21,489 bases of DNA from Geobacter sp. (GCA_003857395.1 RPRC01000132.1:1-21489); one strand, 5' to 3'. Positions 9,316 to 18,237 are shown, counted from the first letter of the stretch. Numbers and translations: made by a program. The notes: generated from the sequence alone by a model not told the origin.

Positions 9316-10613
9316 GACTCTTTCCTGTTTGTAAGCCTGATTTTCACCGATTCGGCATGAGCCTCCAGACCTTCCAACTCGGCAACACAGATGATATCCT
9401 CTCCTAGCCTTCTGAGAGCCTCTTCGGAAAAATAGATCAGCGAAGATTTTTTCACAAAGTCATCCACCGACAGGGGAGAGAAAAAGCGTGCCGTCCCTCC
9501 GGTGGGGAGAGTATGGTTCGGTCCGGCCAGATAATCGCCGGCGGATTCCGGAGTGAAGTGACCGAGAAAGATCGCCCCCGCGTTTTTGATGGAGGAAAGA
9601 ATTTCGAAAGGGTTTTCTACTGCCAGTTCAAGGTGCTCCGGAGCCAGACTGTTGGCAAAGGAGATCGCTTCGGCAAGATTTTCGGTTACGATTATAACAC
9701 CGAAGTCGTCCCATGATTTGCGTGCTATGGCAGCACGGCTAAGGGTCGTGAGTTGGGCTGTCACCTCTGCGGCAACGCGTTCACCAAAGGAGCGATCAGT
9801 GGTGATTAGCATAGCAGAGGCCAGTTGGTCGTGCTCAGCCTGGGAAAGGAGGTCAGCCGCTATGTGAGAAGGATTCCCGCTGCCGTCGCTGACAACAAGA
9901 ATCTCGCTTGGACCGGCGATCATATCGATTCCAACCTGGCCGAAGACAAGTTTTTTGGCTGTGGCAACATAAATGTTTCCCGGCCCGGTAATCTTGTCCA
10001 CCCGGGGCACCGTCACCGTACCGTAGGCGAGAGCCGCAACCGCCTGGGCACCGCCGATGCGGAAAATGCGGTCAACACCGGCAAGTTTCGCGGCAACCAG
10101 GACATAGGGGTTGATCTCGCCATCAGGGGCTGGAACCACCATGATGATTTCTGAAACACCAGCGACACGCGCCGGAACGGCATTCATGATGACACTGCTT
10201 GGATAACTCGCCTTGCCTCCCGGCACGTAGATACCGACGCGTTCCAGTGGCGTGACCTTCTGACCGAGGAGAATTCCGTCCTCTTCCGCGTCCAGCCAGC
10301 TTTTCTGCTTTTGCTTCTCATGAAATCGGGTGACCCGCTCAACTGCGTGGCGAAGGGCGGAAACTTCTTTCTCCCCCGCTTCGGCAAAAGCACGCTCGAT
10401 CTCATCCTCCCGAACCAGCAAACCATTCGCATCGGTCTCAAGGCGGTCGAAGCGGCTCGTATACTCAAGCAGGGCCGCATCGCCCCGAGTGCGAATATTT
10501 GCAATAATCTCCAGAACGAGCGACTCAACGTCTTGGTCAGTCTCTTCCGAACGTCTGAGAATGGCCGCAAAGCATTCAGCAAAATCAGCATCATGTATAG
10601 TGAGAAATTTCAT
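9312..10613 (-). CDS. hisD: Histidinol dehydrogenase
   Basis: The 433-aa zinc enzyme carries out the last two oxidations, histidinol to histidinal to histidine, with NAD. The zinc ligands are recognisable as Q258 and H261 (SQAEHDQ), D360 ([17 protein letters not shown]) and H419. The catalytic pair E326-H327 lies in [18 protein letters not shown] and [10 protein letters not shown] are further family signatures. AAGGA lies about 9 bases before the ATG at 10613. It follows hisG after 69 bases and overlaps hisC by 4 bases. Confidence 0.98.
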   Translation of the reverse strand: MKFLTIHDADFAECFAAILRRSEETDQDVESLVLEIIANIRTRGDAALLEYTSRFDRLETDANGLLVREDEIERAFAEAGEKEVSALRHAVERVTRFHEKQKQKSWLDAEEDGILLGQKVTPLERVGIYVPGGKASYPSSVIMNAVPARVAGVSEIIMVVPAPDGEINPYVLVAAKLAGVDRIFRIGGAQAVAALAYGTVTVPRVDKITGPGNIYVATAKKLVFGQVGIDMIAGPSEILVVSDGSGNPSHIAADLLSQAEHDQLASAMLITTDRSFGERVAAEVTAQLTTLSRAAIARKSWDDFGVIIVTENLAEAISFANSLAPEHLELAVENPFEILSSIKNAGAIFLGHFTPESAGDYLAGPNHTLPTGGTARFFSPLSVDDFVKKSSLIYFSEEALRRLGEDIICVAELEGLEAHAESVKIRLTNRKES

Positions 10614-10682
10614 AGCAGACAGTCCTTCAGTTCGACTTTGCTGAACACGAATCCCGGCATGCGTTACCGACGGAATGCAGGA

Positions 10683-11321
10683 TTAAAGATGCTTTTCCAA
10701 ACCTTCCAGTATTTCCGTGATCCGCTTGTACCTGGTTTTCAGGCTGGCACGGTTCACAATCAAGCGGCAGGTAATCTCGGCTATGGTATCCACTTCAACA
10801 AGTCCGTTCTGCAGCAAGGTCTCACCGGTGGAAACAAGGTCAACAATCCGCTCCGAAAGCCCAACCAGTGGCGCCAGCTCAATGGAACCGTAGAGCTTGA
10901 TAAGCTCCACCTGAATGCCCTTATCGGAAAAGTATTTTTCCGTAATATTGGGATATTTGGTTGCGATGCGGATATTCGTCCAACTCAAGGGATCATCGGT
11001 ACGGGACAATTCGGCAGGCTCGGCCACGACCAGTCGGCAATAGCCAAATTTCAGGTCCAGAGGCTCATACAGATCCTTCTGCTGTTCCAGAAGGGTATCC
11101 TTTCCGACAATTCCCAGGTCGGCACAGCCATATTCAACATAGGTTGGAACGTCGGTAGCACGCACGATCATGTAGCGCATTTTCTGCGTTGGATCTTCGA
11201 AGATGAGCTTCCGGGTATCGGATAAAAGCTGCTCGCAATTAATGCCGATCTTCTTGAATAAGGCAACGGAATCCTGCAGGATCCGTCCCTTGGGAATGGC
11301 GATGGTAATGTAATCGGTCAT
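10683..11321 (-). CDS. hisG: ATP phosphoribosyltransferase, short form
   Basis: The 212-aa catalytic subunit makes phosphoribosyl-ATP from ATP and PRPP, the committed step of histidine synthesis. Motifs include IAIPKGRILQDS, YGCADLGIVGKD and the PRPP-binding loop DLVSTGETL at 161-169. The protein ends right after the catalytic domain and lacks the roughly 80-residue C-terminal histidine-binding domain of the long form. Short HisG enzymes work with HisZ, a histidyl-tRNA synthetase-like regulatory subunit, which is not in this window. It is the first his gene, 96 bases after murA, with AAGGA about 9 bases before the ATG. I found no convincing promoter in that gap, so transcription may come from upstream. 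Confidence 0.97.
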   Translation of the reverse strand: MTDYITIAIPKGRILQDSVALFKKIGINCEQLLSDTRKLIFEDPTQKMRYMIVRATDVPTYVEYGCADLGIVGKDTLLEQQKDLYEPLDLKFGYCRLVVAEPAELSRTDDPLSWTNIRIATKYPNITEKYFSDKGIQVELIKLYGSIELAPLVGLSERIVDLVSTGETLLQNGLVEVDTIAEITCRLIVNRASLKTRYKRITEILEGLEKHL

Positions 11322-11417
11322 AGTAGTGCGTCCTTCGTTGTTATACTATGGTCTTCGCTGTTCACGTTTTTGGCCGGGACAGACAACTGGAAAATCTGCC
11401 TTAAGCCTGGAACCGGG

Positions 11418-12671
11418 TCATTCCTTGACTCGCTTGATATCCGCCCCGAGTGCTGCCAGTTTCTTCTCGATCGCCTCATAGCCCCTGTCCAGATGGTAAA
11501 TACGGGATATCTCGGTGGTATTGTCCGCGGCAAGTCCGGCAAGAATCAGGGAAGCAGATGCCCTGAGATCGGTAGCCATCACGGGAGCGCCAGAAAGTTT
11601 TTTCACTCCTTTAACGGTAGCAGTATTGCCTTCAACAACGATATCGGCACCGAAACGGAACAACTCGGAGACATGCATGAACCTGTTTTCAAAGATATTT
11701 TCACTAATGACGCTCGCCCCGTCGGCAATTGTCATCAGAGCCATGAACTGCGCCTGCATATCGGTCGGGAAACCGGGATAGGGTCGGGTTTTGATATTAA
11801 TGCTCTTGATCTTTCTCGGCCCCTTCACCCGTACGACAGTATCCTTGTGGGTGATCTCCACCCCGGCATCCTGGAGCTTGAAGACAAAGGCATCCAGGTG
11901 ATCGAGGCGCATGTTGTGAATCCGGACATCGCCACCGGTGATGGCGGCCGCAGCCATGAATGTTCCCGCCTCGATCCGGTCGGGCATGACGGAATGGGTA
12001 ACCGCGTGCAGCTCAGTGACGCCGGAAATGTGGATGGTGTCCGTTCCGGCACCTTCTATCTTTGCGCCCATTTTTGTCAGTATCTCTGCCAGATCAACAA
12101 TTTCCGGCTCGCGGGCGGCATTTTCCAGGACAGTCTCACCCTTGGCGGTAACGGCAGCCATGAGGAGCTGCTCCGTCCCACCTACCGTGGAGATATCAAA
12201 GTTGATCCGGGCTCCCTTGAGTCTCTTCGCCCGAGCCTCCACATAACCATGTTCAAGGGTTATCTCAGCCCCCAGCGCCTCGAGTCCCTTGAGGTGAAGG
12301 TTGATCGGACGGGCTCCGATGGCACACCCCCCCGGCAAGGACACCCGTGCCCTACCGAACCGGGCCAGGAGAGGTCCGAGGACGAGAACGGAAGCACGCA
12401 TGGTTTTGACAAGATCATAGGTGGCCTCATGTCCGCTGAGACGGGAGGTATCTATCCGGACAATATTCCCGTTTCCCTGAATCTCAGCGCCGAGGTTCTC
12501 AAGAACCTTGATGGTGGTATTTATGTCCCGAAGAAAAGGTACGTTGCGTATTTCGTGGCTCCCGGGAGCCAGGATGGTGGAAATGAAAATGGGAAGGGCA
12601 GCATTTTTTGAGCCACTGACAGAGACGTCTCCTGTCAGTTTCTTTCCCCCCTTGATGATCAGCTTGTCCAA
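11418..12671 (-). CDS. murA: UDP-N-acetylglucosamine 1-carboxyvinyltransferase
   Basis: The 417-aa enzyme transfers enolpyruvate from PEP to UDP-GlcNAc, the first committed step of peptidoglycan synthesis in the cytoplasm. K22 and N23 in SGSKNAALP and the catalytic C116 in [10 protein letters not shown] are present; the cysteine is the residue attacked by fosfomycin. The start is a TTG at 12671: the product then begins [12 protein letters not shown] as in the family, and GAGGGG stands 7 bases before it. No ATG is in a suitable place. The TTG start may lower expression. It sits between prmC (84 bases) and hisG (96 bases), and its link to the his genes looks positional rather than functional. 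Confidence 0.97.
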   Translation of the reverse strand: MDKLIIKGGKKLTGDVSVSGSKNAALPIFISTILAPGSHEIRNVPFLRDINTTIKVLENLGAEIQGNGNIVRIDTSRLSGHEATYDLVKTMRASVLVLGPLLARFGRARVSLPGGCAIGARPINLHLKGLEALGAEITLEHGYVEARAKRLKGARINFDISTVGGTEQLLMAAVTAKGETVLENAAREPEIVDLAEILTKMGAKIEGAGTDTIHISGVTELHAVTHSVMPDRIEAGTFMAAAAITGGDVRIHNMRLDHLDAFVFKLQDAGVEITHKDTVVRVKGPRKIKSINIKTRPYPGFPTDMQAQFMALMTIADGASVISENIFENRFMHVSELFRFGADIVVEGNTATVKGVKKLSGAPVMATDLRASASLILAGLAADNTTEISRIYHLDRGYEAIEKKLAALGADIKRVKE

Positions 12672-12735
12672 GGAAATTCCCCTCTGTTCAGTCAGGCTGC
12701 GTTACACTGCAGCAGCATTGAATAAAATAACGGAT

Positions 12736-12752
12736 ACCGGTTACAGACCGGC
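12736..12752 (-). other. Small hairpin between prmC and murA
   Basis: On the minus strand GCCGGT (12747-12752) can pair with ACCGGT (12736-12741) across a 5-base loop, including one G-U pair. The bases that follow, ATCCGTTATTTTATT, are U-rich but interrupted. It begins a few bases after the prmC stop and could act as a weak terminator. The evidence is modest. Confidence 0.3.
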
Positions 12753-12755
12753 AAC

Positions 12756-13604
12756 TTACTTTTTTCTCCCGCCGACCACACGCTCTATTGTGCCCGGATC
12801 GCTGGCGGTAAAAAGCTCATGGAAAAACCCGCTCGCCTCGAAGATTTTCATAACATCCGGCGCCTCACCGATGCCGACTTCCAGCAACAGCCAGCCGTCT
12901 TTCACCAAACAGGCGGGGGAGGCAGGGATAATGCTCCGATAAAAATCCAGTCCGTCCAGGCCTCCATCCAAAGCTTCCCGGGGCTCGTAATCGCGCACCT
13001 CCGGTTGAAGCCCGGCAATTTCAGCCGTCGGGATATAGGGTGGATTCGAAACTATCAGATCAAATTTTCGGCCTTCGAACGGCTCAAAGAGGGAGCCTTG
13101 CAGGAGCGTCACGTTCACGCCATGGCGATCCGCATTGCGTTGCGCAAGCTCCAGAGCTTTTGGAGAAAGATCAACCCCATAGACATGGGCATCAGGACAG
13201 GACTTAGCCAGCGCAACGGCAATACAACCGCTGCCGACGCCGATATCGAGGATATTCGCTCCGGCAGGGCAGCGGTTAACGGCTTCCTGCACCAGCGTTT
13301 CCGTATCGTGTCGAGGAATCAGCACCCCAGGGGTGACTTCGAAATCGAGGCCGTAAAAGTCCTGGCTGCCCAGAATGTATTGCAGAGGTTCACGACGTGC
13401 CCGCCGTCCCACAAAAGCTCTGCATGCCGCGAGTTCCGAATCGGACAAAGGTTTGTCAAAATTAACATACAGACCAACCCGGTCCATGCCGAGAGTTTCG
13501 CAGAGCAGCCATTCCGCCTCAAGGCGGGAATTCTCAACACCCTTCTCAGCAAGATAGTCCCGCGTCCAGGTGAGAACCTTAAGAATCGTCCAGGTTTCGG
13601 TCAT
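12756..13604 (-). CDS. prmC: Peptide chain release factor N5-glutamine methyltransferase
   Basis: The 282-aa enzyme methylates the glutamine of the GGQ motif in release factors 1 and 2, which raises termination efficiency. The N-terminal helical substrate-binding domain (about 1-90) includes REPLQYILGSQDFYG. The SAM-binding motif is DIGVGSGCIA (120-129) and the catalytic NPPY is at 187-190. It lies just downstream of prfA, which encodes one of its substrates. The ATG at 13604 has no good ribosome binding site, but it overlaps the stop of a 38-codon open frame (ATGA) that does have one, so translation may be coupled. Confidence 0.96.
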   Translation of the reverse strand: MTETWTILKVLTWTRDYLAEKGVENSRLEAEWLLCETLGMDRVGLYVNFDKPLSDSELAACRAFVGRRARREPLQYILGSQDFYGLDFEVTPGVLIPRHDTETLVQEAVNRCPAGANILDIGVGSGCIAVALAKSCPDAHVYGVDLSPKALELAQRNADRHGVNVTLLQGSLFEPFEGRKFDLIVSNPPYIPTAEIAGLQPEVRDYEPREALDGGLDGLDFYRSIIPASPACLVKDGWLLLEVGIGEAPDVMKIFEASGFFHELFTASDPGTIERVVGGRKK

Positions 13605-13717
13605 AAAAAGTCCGGCAGTTGATCCAGGGCAGGAAGGGCCGGATTACCAAACAGCAACTTCCGTTGTCGCTGAAGCAGTCTTCTGACCGGTAGGTTTGTT
13701 ACCTTGAACATGTCCAT
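13601..13717 (-). CDS. Candidate 38-aa small protein or coupling ORF before prmC
   Basis: In the 135-base gap between prfA and prmC an ATG at 13717 opens a 38-codon frame. It starts MDMFKVTNLPVRRLLQ and ends ALPALDQLPDFL, and its TGA overlaps the prmC ATG. AGGGG lies 7 bases before its start, a better site than the one in front of prmC. The product is basic in the middle (RRLLQRQRK) and has no signal peptide or membrane segment. I do not recognise a family. It may be a true small protein, or a frame kept to deliver ribosomes to prmC. Its length is short enough that chance cannot be excluded. Confidence 0.4.
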   Translation of the reverse strand: MDMFKVTNLPVRRLLQRQRKLLFGNPALPALDQLPDFL

Positions 13718-13739
13718 AGATAAACCCCTGTGACCGCCA

Positions 13740-14813
13740 TTACGCTGCTTCGCTCTGCGCCTTGAGGGCCTCCATCTGGTAATGAGCGCGAAGGGCATCG
13801 GCAATCTCCGCTATATCTCCCGCCATAATGGCATCGAGACGATAGAGGGTTAGTCCGATACGATGATCGGTCATGCGGCCCTGAGGAAAATTGTAGGTAC
13901 GGATCCTTTCGCTGCGATCGCCGCTGCCGACCTGCAGCTTTCGGTCGGCGGCCATCTTCGCATTCTGTTCACTCACCATGACATCGTACATCCTGGATTT
14001 CAAAACCTTCATGGCCTTGGCGCGATTCTTTATCTGACTCCGTTCCTCCTGGCAGGCAACTACGATACCGGTGGGAAGATGAGTTATGCGGACCGCAGAA
14101 TCAGTGGTGTTCACGTGCTGGCCACCGGCGCCGGAAGAGCGATACACGTCAATCTTGAGGTCAGTCGGATTGATATCTATGTCGATGTCTTCAGCCTCAG
14201 GGAGCACAGCTACCGTGCAGGCACTGGTATGAATCCGCCCCTGAGTCTCGGTATCGGGAACCCGCTGCACCCGGTGAGCACCTGACTCATACTTGAGCTT
14301 GGCATAGACCCCCTGCCCCTCCACCAGGGCAACGACTTCCTTGAATCCGCCGACAGCCGACTCGGAAGATGAAATGATCTCCACCTTCCAGCGGTTTGTC
14401 TCGGCAAATCGATTGTACATCCGGAAAAGATCCCCGGCAAAGAGCGCAGCTTCATCGCCACCGGTACCGGCACGGATCTCAAGCACGACACTCCTGTCGT
14501 CGTTAGGGTCCTTGGGCAGCAGGAGAAGCTTGATCTCCTCTTCGAGTTCCCTCCTGCGAACTTCCAGACCTTCCAGTTCCGCTTGGGCCATCTCGCGAAT
14601 CTCAAGGTCAGACTCAGCCAGAAGTTCCCGGTTGTCGTCCATTTCGGCAAGCAATTTCTTGTACTCACGATAGACAGCAACGAGCGCGGAAAGCTCGGAA
14701 TGCTCCTTATTGAGCTTCCGGAACTCACTCTGGTTCCCAAAGATGGCAGGATCCGAAAGTAGTGATTCAAGCTCATTGTAGCGTCGTTCCAGTTCTTCAA
14801 TTTTGTCAAGCAT
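13740..14813 (-). CDS. prfA: Peptide chain release factor 1
   Basis: The 357-aa factor recognises UAA and UAG and triggers release of the finished peptide. The GGQ motif at 230-232 ([17 protein letters not shown]) enters the peptidyl transferase centre. The codon-reading tripeptide is PDT at 186-188 in [15 protein letters not shown], of the PxT type that defines RF1 rather than the SPF of RF2. The N-terminal 100 residues are a helical domain. AAGGG lies 8 bases before the ATG at 14813. It follows the DUF1385 gene by 11 bases and precedes prmC, whose product modifies its GGQ glutamine. Confidence 0.98.
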   Translation of the reverse strand: MLDKIEELERRYNELESLLSDPAIFGNQSEFRKLNKEHSELSALVAVYREYKKLLAEMDDNRELLAESDLEIREMAQAELEGLEVRRRELEEEIKLLLLPKDPNDDRSVVLEIRAGTGGDEAALFAGDLFRMYNRFAETNRWKVEIISSSESAVGGFKEVVALVEGQGVYAKLKYESGAHRVQRVPDTETQGRIHTSACTVAVLPEAEDIDIDINPTDLKIDVYRSSGAGGQHVNTTDSAVRITHLPTGIVVACQEERSQIKNRAKAMKVLKSRMYDVMVSEQNAKMAADRKLQVGSGDRSERIRTYNFPQGRMTDHRIGLTLYRLDAIMAGDIAEIADALRAHYQMEALKAQSEAA

Positions 14814-14824
14814 ACATCGTACCC

Positions 14825-15730
14825 TTATACCACTAATCTATCGTCTTTATAACCACTGTTCTCGTCAAGGGCCTCTTCCAAAGAGCGGATCGCCACCTCT
14901 AACTGACTGTCGTCCGGTTCGCGCGTTGTCAATCTCTGCAGGGCAAGTCCCGGTGCTATAAGCATACGTACCAGGCGCGATTTTTCATGCTTGGCACTCA
15001 ATTTCAGGAGTTCATACGAAAGCCCCGCAATGACCGGAAGCAGCACAATCCTTGACCCTGCTTTTAGATAAAAAGGCCACAACTTGGGAATCAGGGAAAA
15101 AACCACAATACTCACCAGCATGACTATCAGGAGAAAGCTCGTTCCGCAGCGGGGGTGAAGCCGGCTGAATCGCTTCACATTTTCCACCGTCAAAGCAATC
15201 CCTGCCTCAAAGGCAAAGATCGATTTATGCTCCGCACCATGATACTGGAAGACCCGCTGGATATCACTCATCCGGGAAATGGAATAGACGTAGAGGAGAA
15301 ACACTACTACTCGGATAAAACCGTCCACCAGGTTGAAAACAATATTGGAACCACCAATGTAGGGAACCAGGAGTTTCGTCAAAAAGAGGGGAAGAATGAA
15401 AAAAAGCAGGATTCCAAACAGGAGGGCGACAGCAATAGTTCCTCCCATAGCAAAAGGACTCATTTCCGCCTTTTCCTCACCTTCCGAGATCGCCTCGTTC
15501 GCGGAAAAACTGAGGGCTTTCATGCCGATGACGAGAGAGGTAAAAAGTGCCACTGCCCCTCGCACCAAAGGCAGCTTGACAAGGGGGAATCTTTCCGAAA
15601 GGGGAATAACCGTATCCCGCTTCACGATTATCTCTCCATCAGGACGTCGCACGGCTATGGCCATGGAGCGTGGGGCCCTCATGAGGACACCCTCGATTAC
15701 TGCCTGCCCTCCGATATTTATCTTACCCAT
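14825..15730 (-). CDS. DUF1385 (YqhQ-type) membrane protein
   Basis: The 301-aa protein starts [20 protein letters not shown], the hallmark opening of DUF1385. Hydrophobic segments lie at about 52-70, 93-124, 133-151 and 198-215, with a further one near 228-243. Conserved soluble motifs between them are YHGAEHK (163-169) and HPRCGTSFL (192-200), whose histidines and cysteine could bind a metal, though this is inference. The function of the family is not established to my knowledge. I chose the ATG at 15730: an upstream GTG three codons earlier would lie almost on top of the AAAGG ribosome binding site. It sits between thyX and prfA, 11 bases before the latter. Confidence 0.9.
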   Translation of the reverse strand: MGKINIGGQAVIEGVLMRAPRSMAIAVRRPDGEIIVKRDTVIPLSERFPLVKLPLVRGAVALFTSLVIGMKALSFSANEAISEGEEKAEMSPFAMGGTIAVALLFGILLFFILPLFLTKLLVPYIGGSNIVFNLVDGFIRVVVFLLYVYSISRMSDIQRVFQYHGAEHKSIFAFEAGIALTVENVKRFSRLHPRCGTSFLLIVMLVSIVVFSLIPKLWPFYLKAGSRIVLLPVIAGLSYELLKLSAKHEKSRLVRMLIAPGLALQRLTTREPDDSQLEVAIRSLEEALDENSGYKDDRLVV

Positions 15731-15773
15731 GCCTTGCACACCTTTCCATCACTTCTTACCAGGGGAACAACGT

Positions 15774-16466
15774 TCAACGAAGATTCTCAAAAAATGCCTT
15801 GACCTGTTGTACCTTGCCGCAGGTTAACGCAGCCTCCGGACATGGACCATCAAGGCAGGACGGTCCCGCCTTTTCGAAAATTACCGGTGCAACCTCCTTT
15901 ACCAGCTTCAACATCTCCACCGCCATCGCCCGGATTTCCCACTGGGCACGTTCGCAGCAGCGAAGCCGGAAAAAATGGAACAGTTCCCGTGCATTCATGG
16001 TGACCAGAATCTTGGTCTCGGCAGCATTCGGCAAGACGTAGCGGGCGTCTTCCGCGGGGATACCATTTTCAATCATCTCTCCGTAAAGACGATGAACCTC
16101 GCCTATCAGCTCCGAAAATCTCCCGGACATTTCCTCGTCTGCCGCAATACTCGGTGGAACAACAACGCCAAATTTTTCTTTATGGGAGACATAGCGCTGG
16201 GACTGCTGAGAAAATGAGGCTATTCGATGACGCACAAGCTGGTGAGTAGTAACCCGGGAAATCCCTTCAATGCCAAAGGTAAAGGAAGCATGCTCCAAAA
16301 CCGAGTGGTGTCCGAGAGAAAGAATCTTTTCCAGAAAGACCCGAATATCAGTTCCGGAAATACGCTCCCGCAGATCACCGATGGAGACAGGAGAATAACA
16401 GAGCCTCGCAGCAAGTGCGACAGCCTGTTCCGGATCAGGTGTATGTTGGACAAGAGTAACCAGCAT
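15774..16466 (-). CDS. thyX: Flavin-dependent thymidylate synthase
   Basis: The 230-aa enzyme methylates dUMP to dTMP using methylenetetrahydrofolate with FAD and NADPH. The ThyX signature RHRxxSxxxxSxR is complete at residues 79-91 (RHRIASFSQQSQR). The C-terminal dUMP-binding stretch CERAQWEIRAMA is also present. This is the tetramer-forming ThyX class, unrelated to ThyA, so the strain probably relies on this enzyme for dTMP, although another thyA elsewhere cannot be excluded. AAAGG stands about 6 bases before the ATG at 16466, directly after the U tract of a hairpin, so the ribosome binding site is close to a possible termination point. Confidence 0.97.
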   Translation of the reverse strand: MLVTLVQHTPDPEQAVALAARLCYSPVSIGDLRERISGTDIRVFLEKILSLGHHSVLEHASFTFGIEGISRVTTHQLVRHRIASFSQQSQRYVSHKEKFGVVVPPSIAADEEMSGRFSELIGEVHRLYGEMIENGIPAEDARYVLPNAAETKILVTMNARELFHFFRLRCCERAQWEIRAMAVEMLKLVKEVAPVIFEKAGPSCLDGPCPEAALTCGKVQQVKAFFENLR

Positions 16467-16479
16467 GAGAACCTTTCAG

Positions 16480-16496
16480 AAAAAGCCCGGTCGGGC
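16480..16496 (-). terminator. Short intrinsic-terminator-like hairpin before thyX
   Basis: On the minus strand GCCC-GACC-GGGC (16485-16496) is followed by TTTTT and then the thyX ribosome binding site. The stem is only 4 bp but all G-C. It could end part of the rpmE transcripts. Confidence 0.45.
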
Positions 16497-16517
16497 GGCA
16501 AAATGAGGAAACAGATA

Positions 16518-16546
16518 AGGGGATTTCGCCATGGACAAAATCCCCT
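16518..16546 (-). other. Perfect 9-bp hairpin downstream of rpmE
   Basis: AGGGGATTT and AAATCCCCT (16518-16526 and 16538-16546) are exact reverse complements with an 11-base loop. On the minus strand the following bases are TATCTGTTTCC, a weak U tract. Together with the hairpin at 16485-16496 it makes the rpmE-thyX gap strongly structured. A role as 3' stabiliser or weak terminator of rpmE mRNA is likely but not proven. Confidence 0.55.
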
Positions 16547-16574
16547 CTCCTTGCATCCACAGGCCGAGGCCCTG

Positions 16575-16772
16575 TTACATGCCGTATCTTTTCTTGAACC
16601 TCTCGACACGCCCGGCAGTATCGATAAGCTTCTGCTTACCGGTAAAGAACGGATGACAAGCCGAGCAGATTTCCGTCGTGATCTCGGACTTGGTGGAACG
16701 GGTCAGAAACGAATTGCCGCACATGCACTTGACCGTTACCTCAGAATATTTTGGGTGAATGCCCTCTTTCAT
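16575..16772 (-). CDS. rpmE: 50S ribosomal protein bL31, zinc-binding form
   Basis: The 65-aa protein is the C+ form of bL31, with the zinc cysteines in VKCMCGNSF and [14 protein letters not shown]. It forms part of the bridge between the ribosomal subunits. It starts [16 protein letters not shown], normal in length. AAGGAGG lies 5 bases before the ATG at 16772. It follows rho after 156 bases that hold a promoter candidate and a leader hairpin, so it can probably be expressed apart from rho. The C+ form depends on zinc; many bacteria also carry a cysteine-free copy for zinc shortage, which is not in this window. Confidence 0.97.
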   Translation of the reverse strand: MKEGIHPKYSEVTVKCMCGNSFLTRSTKSEITTEICSACHPFFTGKQKLIDTAGRVERFKKRYGM

Positions 16773-16862
16773 TACTTCCTCCTTGCGTAAAGCAGACTGC
16801 TGCGTCTCACATTCGATAACACTTCAATCGTTTCTTGGATGCGTATTTCTATCGCTGAATGT

Positions 16863-16887
16863 AACTTCCATAGCTCCATCAGAAGTT
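16863..16887 (-). other. Hairpin in the rpmE leader
   Basis: On the minus strand AACTTC (16882-16887) pairs exactly with GAAGTT (16863-16868) across 13 bases that contain a further ATGG/CCAT-like complementarity. It lies near the 5' end of the transcript expected from the promoter at 16892-16920. Leader structures bound by the protein itself are known for bL31 in several phyla; whether this is one is a guess. Confidence 0.35.
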
Positions 16888-16891
16888 TAGA

Positions 16892-16920
16892 AAGTTAGCA
16901 CCTTCGTTTTTTTTTATCAA
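16892..16920 (-). promoter_or_regulatory. Promoter candidate for rpmE
   Basis: TTGATA (16915-16920) lies 17 bases before TAACTT (16892-16897), read on the minus strand. The spacer starts with a run of eight A. The -35 matches 5 of 6 consensus bases, the -10 only 3 of 6. It stands just after the rho stop and would give a leader of about 115 bases. Confidence 0.4.
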
Positions 16921-16928
16921 GAGTTTTT

Positions 16929-18176
16929 TCACCTATTCATGGAGTCGAGAAAACCTTGATTGGTCTTTGCCTCAACGAGCTTGCTGAGAAGAAACTCCAT
17001 GCTGTCGACCACATTCATGGGATGAAGAACCTTGCGCAGGATCCAAATCCGGTTAAGGGCGGCCTTGTCGATGAGCAGCTCTTCCTTCCTCGTACCGGAC
17101 TTATTCATATCGATGGCAGGAAAAACCCTTTTCTCCACCAGTTTGCGGTCCAGGTGAAGCTCCATGTTGCCCGTCCCCTTGAACTCTTCGAAGATTACCT
17201 CATCCATCTTGCTTCCCGTGTCAACAAGGGCGGTTGCAATAATGGTGAGCGAGCCCCCCTCTTCGATATTACGCGCCGCACCGAAAAATCGTTTCGGCTT
17301 GTGGAGAGCGTTGGAGTCGACACCGCCGGAAAGGACCTTGCCCGAAGGGGGGATGACGGTGTTGTAGGCCCTGGCCAGACGGGTGATGGAATCAAGCAGA
17401 ATTACAACGTCACGTTTATGCTCAACGAGTCGCTTCGCTTTTTCGATAACCATCTCGGCAACCTGGATATGACGTGAGGCCGGCTCGTCAAATGTCGAGG
17501 AAATAACCTCGCCATTCACGGAACGCTGCATGTCGGTCACCTCTTCCGGCCGCTCATCAATGAGGAGTACAATCAGGTAAACCTCGGGATGATTTACTGC
17601 AATGGAATTGGCGATATTCTGGATTAGCATCGTCTTGCCGGTCCGGGGAGGAGCCACTATCAGACCACGCTGTCCCTTGCCGATTGGGGCTATCAGATCC
17701 ATTACTCGTGTCGACAGGTTGTCCGGGGTCGTTTCCAGCTTCAACCTTTCCAGTGGGTACAGCGGGGTCAGGTTATCAAAGAGTATTTTGTCGCGAACAG
17801 CTTCAAGCGGCTCGAAATTCACCGTCTCAACTTTCAGCAGGGCAAAATAGCGTTCCCCCTCTTTCGGAGGACGTATCTGGCCGGAAACCGTATCGCCCGT
17901 CTGAAGATTGAAGCGGCGTATCTGACTTGGAGACACATAGATATCATCTGGACCCGGCAGATAGTTATAGTCGGGAGCCCGAAGGAAACCGAATCCGTCC
18001 GGAAGGGTCTCAAGAACCCCCTCGCCAAATATCATGCCGTTTTTTTCCGTCTGGGCATTCAGGATGGAGAAAATAAGGTCCTGCTTGCGAAGACTCGAAG
18101 CACCTTCGATATTCAGACCTTTGGCAATAGCCGTTAAATCATTAATTTTTTTACTTTTCAGTTCTTGTAAATTCAT
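16929..18176 (-). CDS. rho: Transcription termination factor Rho
   Basis: The 415-aa protein is the hexameric RNA-dependent ATPase that ends transcription of untranslated RNA. The N-terminal helical domain ([20 protein letters not shown]) and the RNA-binding OSB domain with [19 protein letters not shown] are intact. The Walker A motif APPRTGKT is at 175-182 and Walker B VVILLD at 257-262. The Q-loop [10 protein letters not shown] and R-loop GTG (334-336) follow. The ATG at 18176 is chosen because AGGAG stands about 6 bases before it and the family begins with this sequence. A long untranslated region with a promoter and hairpins lies upstream; Rho commonly controls its own leader in other bacteria. 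Confidence 0.98.
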   Translation of the reverse strand: MNLQELKSKKINDLTAIAKGLNIEGASSLRKQDLIFSILNAQTEKNGMIFGEGVLETLPDGFGFLRAPDYNYLPGPDDIYVSPSQIRRFNLQTGDTVSGQIRPPKEGERYFALLKVETVNFEPLEAVRDKILFDNLTPLYPLERLKLETTPDNLSTRVMDLIAPIGKGQRGLIVAPPRTGKTMLIQNIANSIAVNHPEVYLIVLLIDERPEEVTDMQRSVNGEVISSTFDEPASRHIQVAEMVIEKAKRLVEHKRDVVILLDSITRLARAYNTVIPPSGKVLSGGVDSNALHKPKRFFGAARNIEEGGSLTIIATALVDTGSKMDEVIFEEFKGTGNMELHLDRKLVEKRVFPAIDMNKSGTRKEELLIDKAALNRIWILRKVLHPMNVVDSMEFLLSKLVEAKTNQGFLDSMNR

Positions 18177-18217
18177 TTCTTCTCCTGCCGGCAAGCAAAC
18201 ATTACCATAAAATTAAC

Positions 18218-18237
18218 GCCGAACCGAATCATTCGGC
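18218..18237 (-). promoter_or_regulatory. Hairpin with U-rich tail just before rho
   Basis: GCCGAA (18232-18237, minus) pairs exactly with TTCGGC (18218-18223). Inside, CCGAAT and ATTCGG offer a competing pairing. The next minus-strand bases are GTTAATTTTATGG, an interrupted U tract. It lies about 42 bases before the rho ATG and could be an attenuator or block a site needed for termination. Confidence 0.35.

Noticed and set aside
10311..11225. A 304-codon plus-strand open frame across hisD and hisG
   Set aside because: It crosses two well-supported minus-strand genes and their gap, and its translation shows no recognisable domain.
5020..11321. Histidine leader peptide or attenuator before the his operon
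   Set aside because: No run of histidine codons or attenuator hairpin pair is visible in the murA-hisG gap.
11370..12611. A 413-codon open frame on the plus strand opposite murA
   Set aside because: It is antisense to a clear murA with catalytic residues in place; its translation resembles no family and it has no ribosome binding site. Codon usage of the real gene explains the open frame.
12819..13622. A 267-codon plus-strand open frame opposite prmC
   Set aside because: It mirrors prmC, whose SAM-binding and NPPY motifs are intact; there is no sign of a separate product.
13740..14813. PDT rather than PAT in the RF1 codon-reading loop, as a possible change of stop-codon specificity
   Set aside because: The motif is of the general PxT type and the middle residue varies among RF1 proteins; flanking residues are normal.
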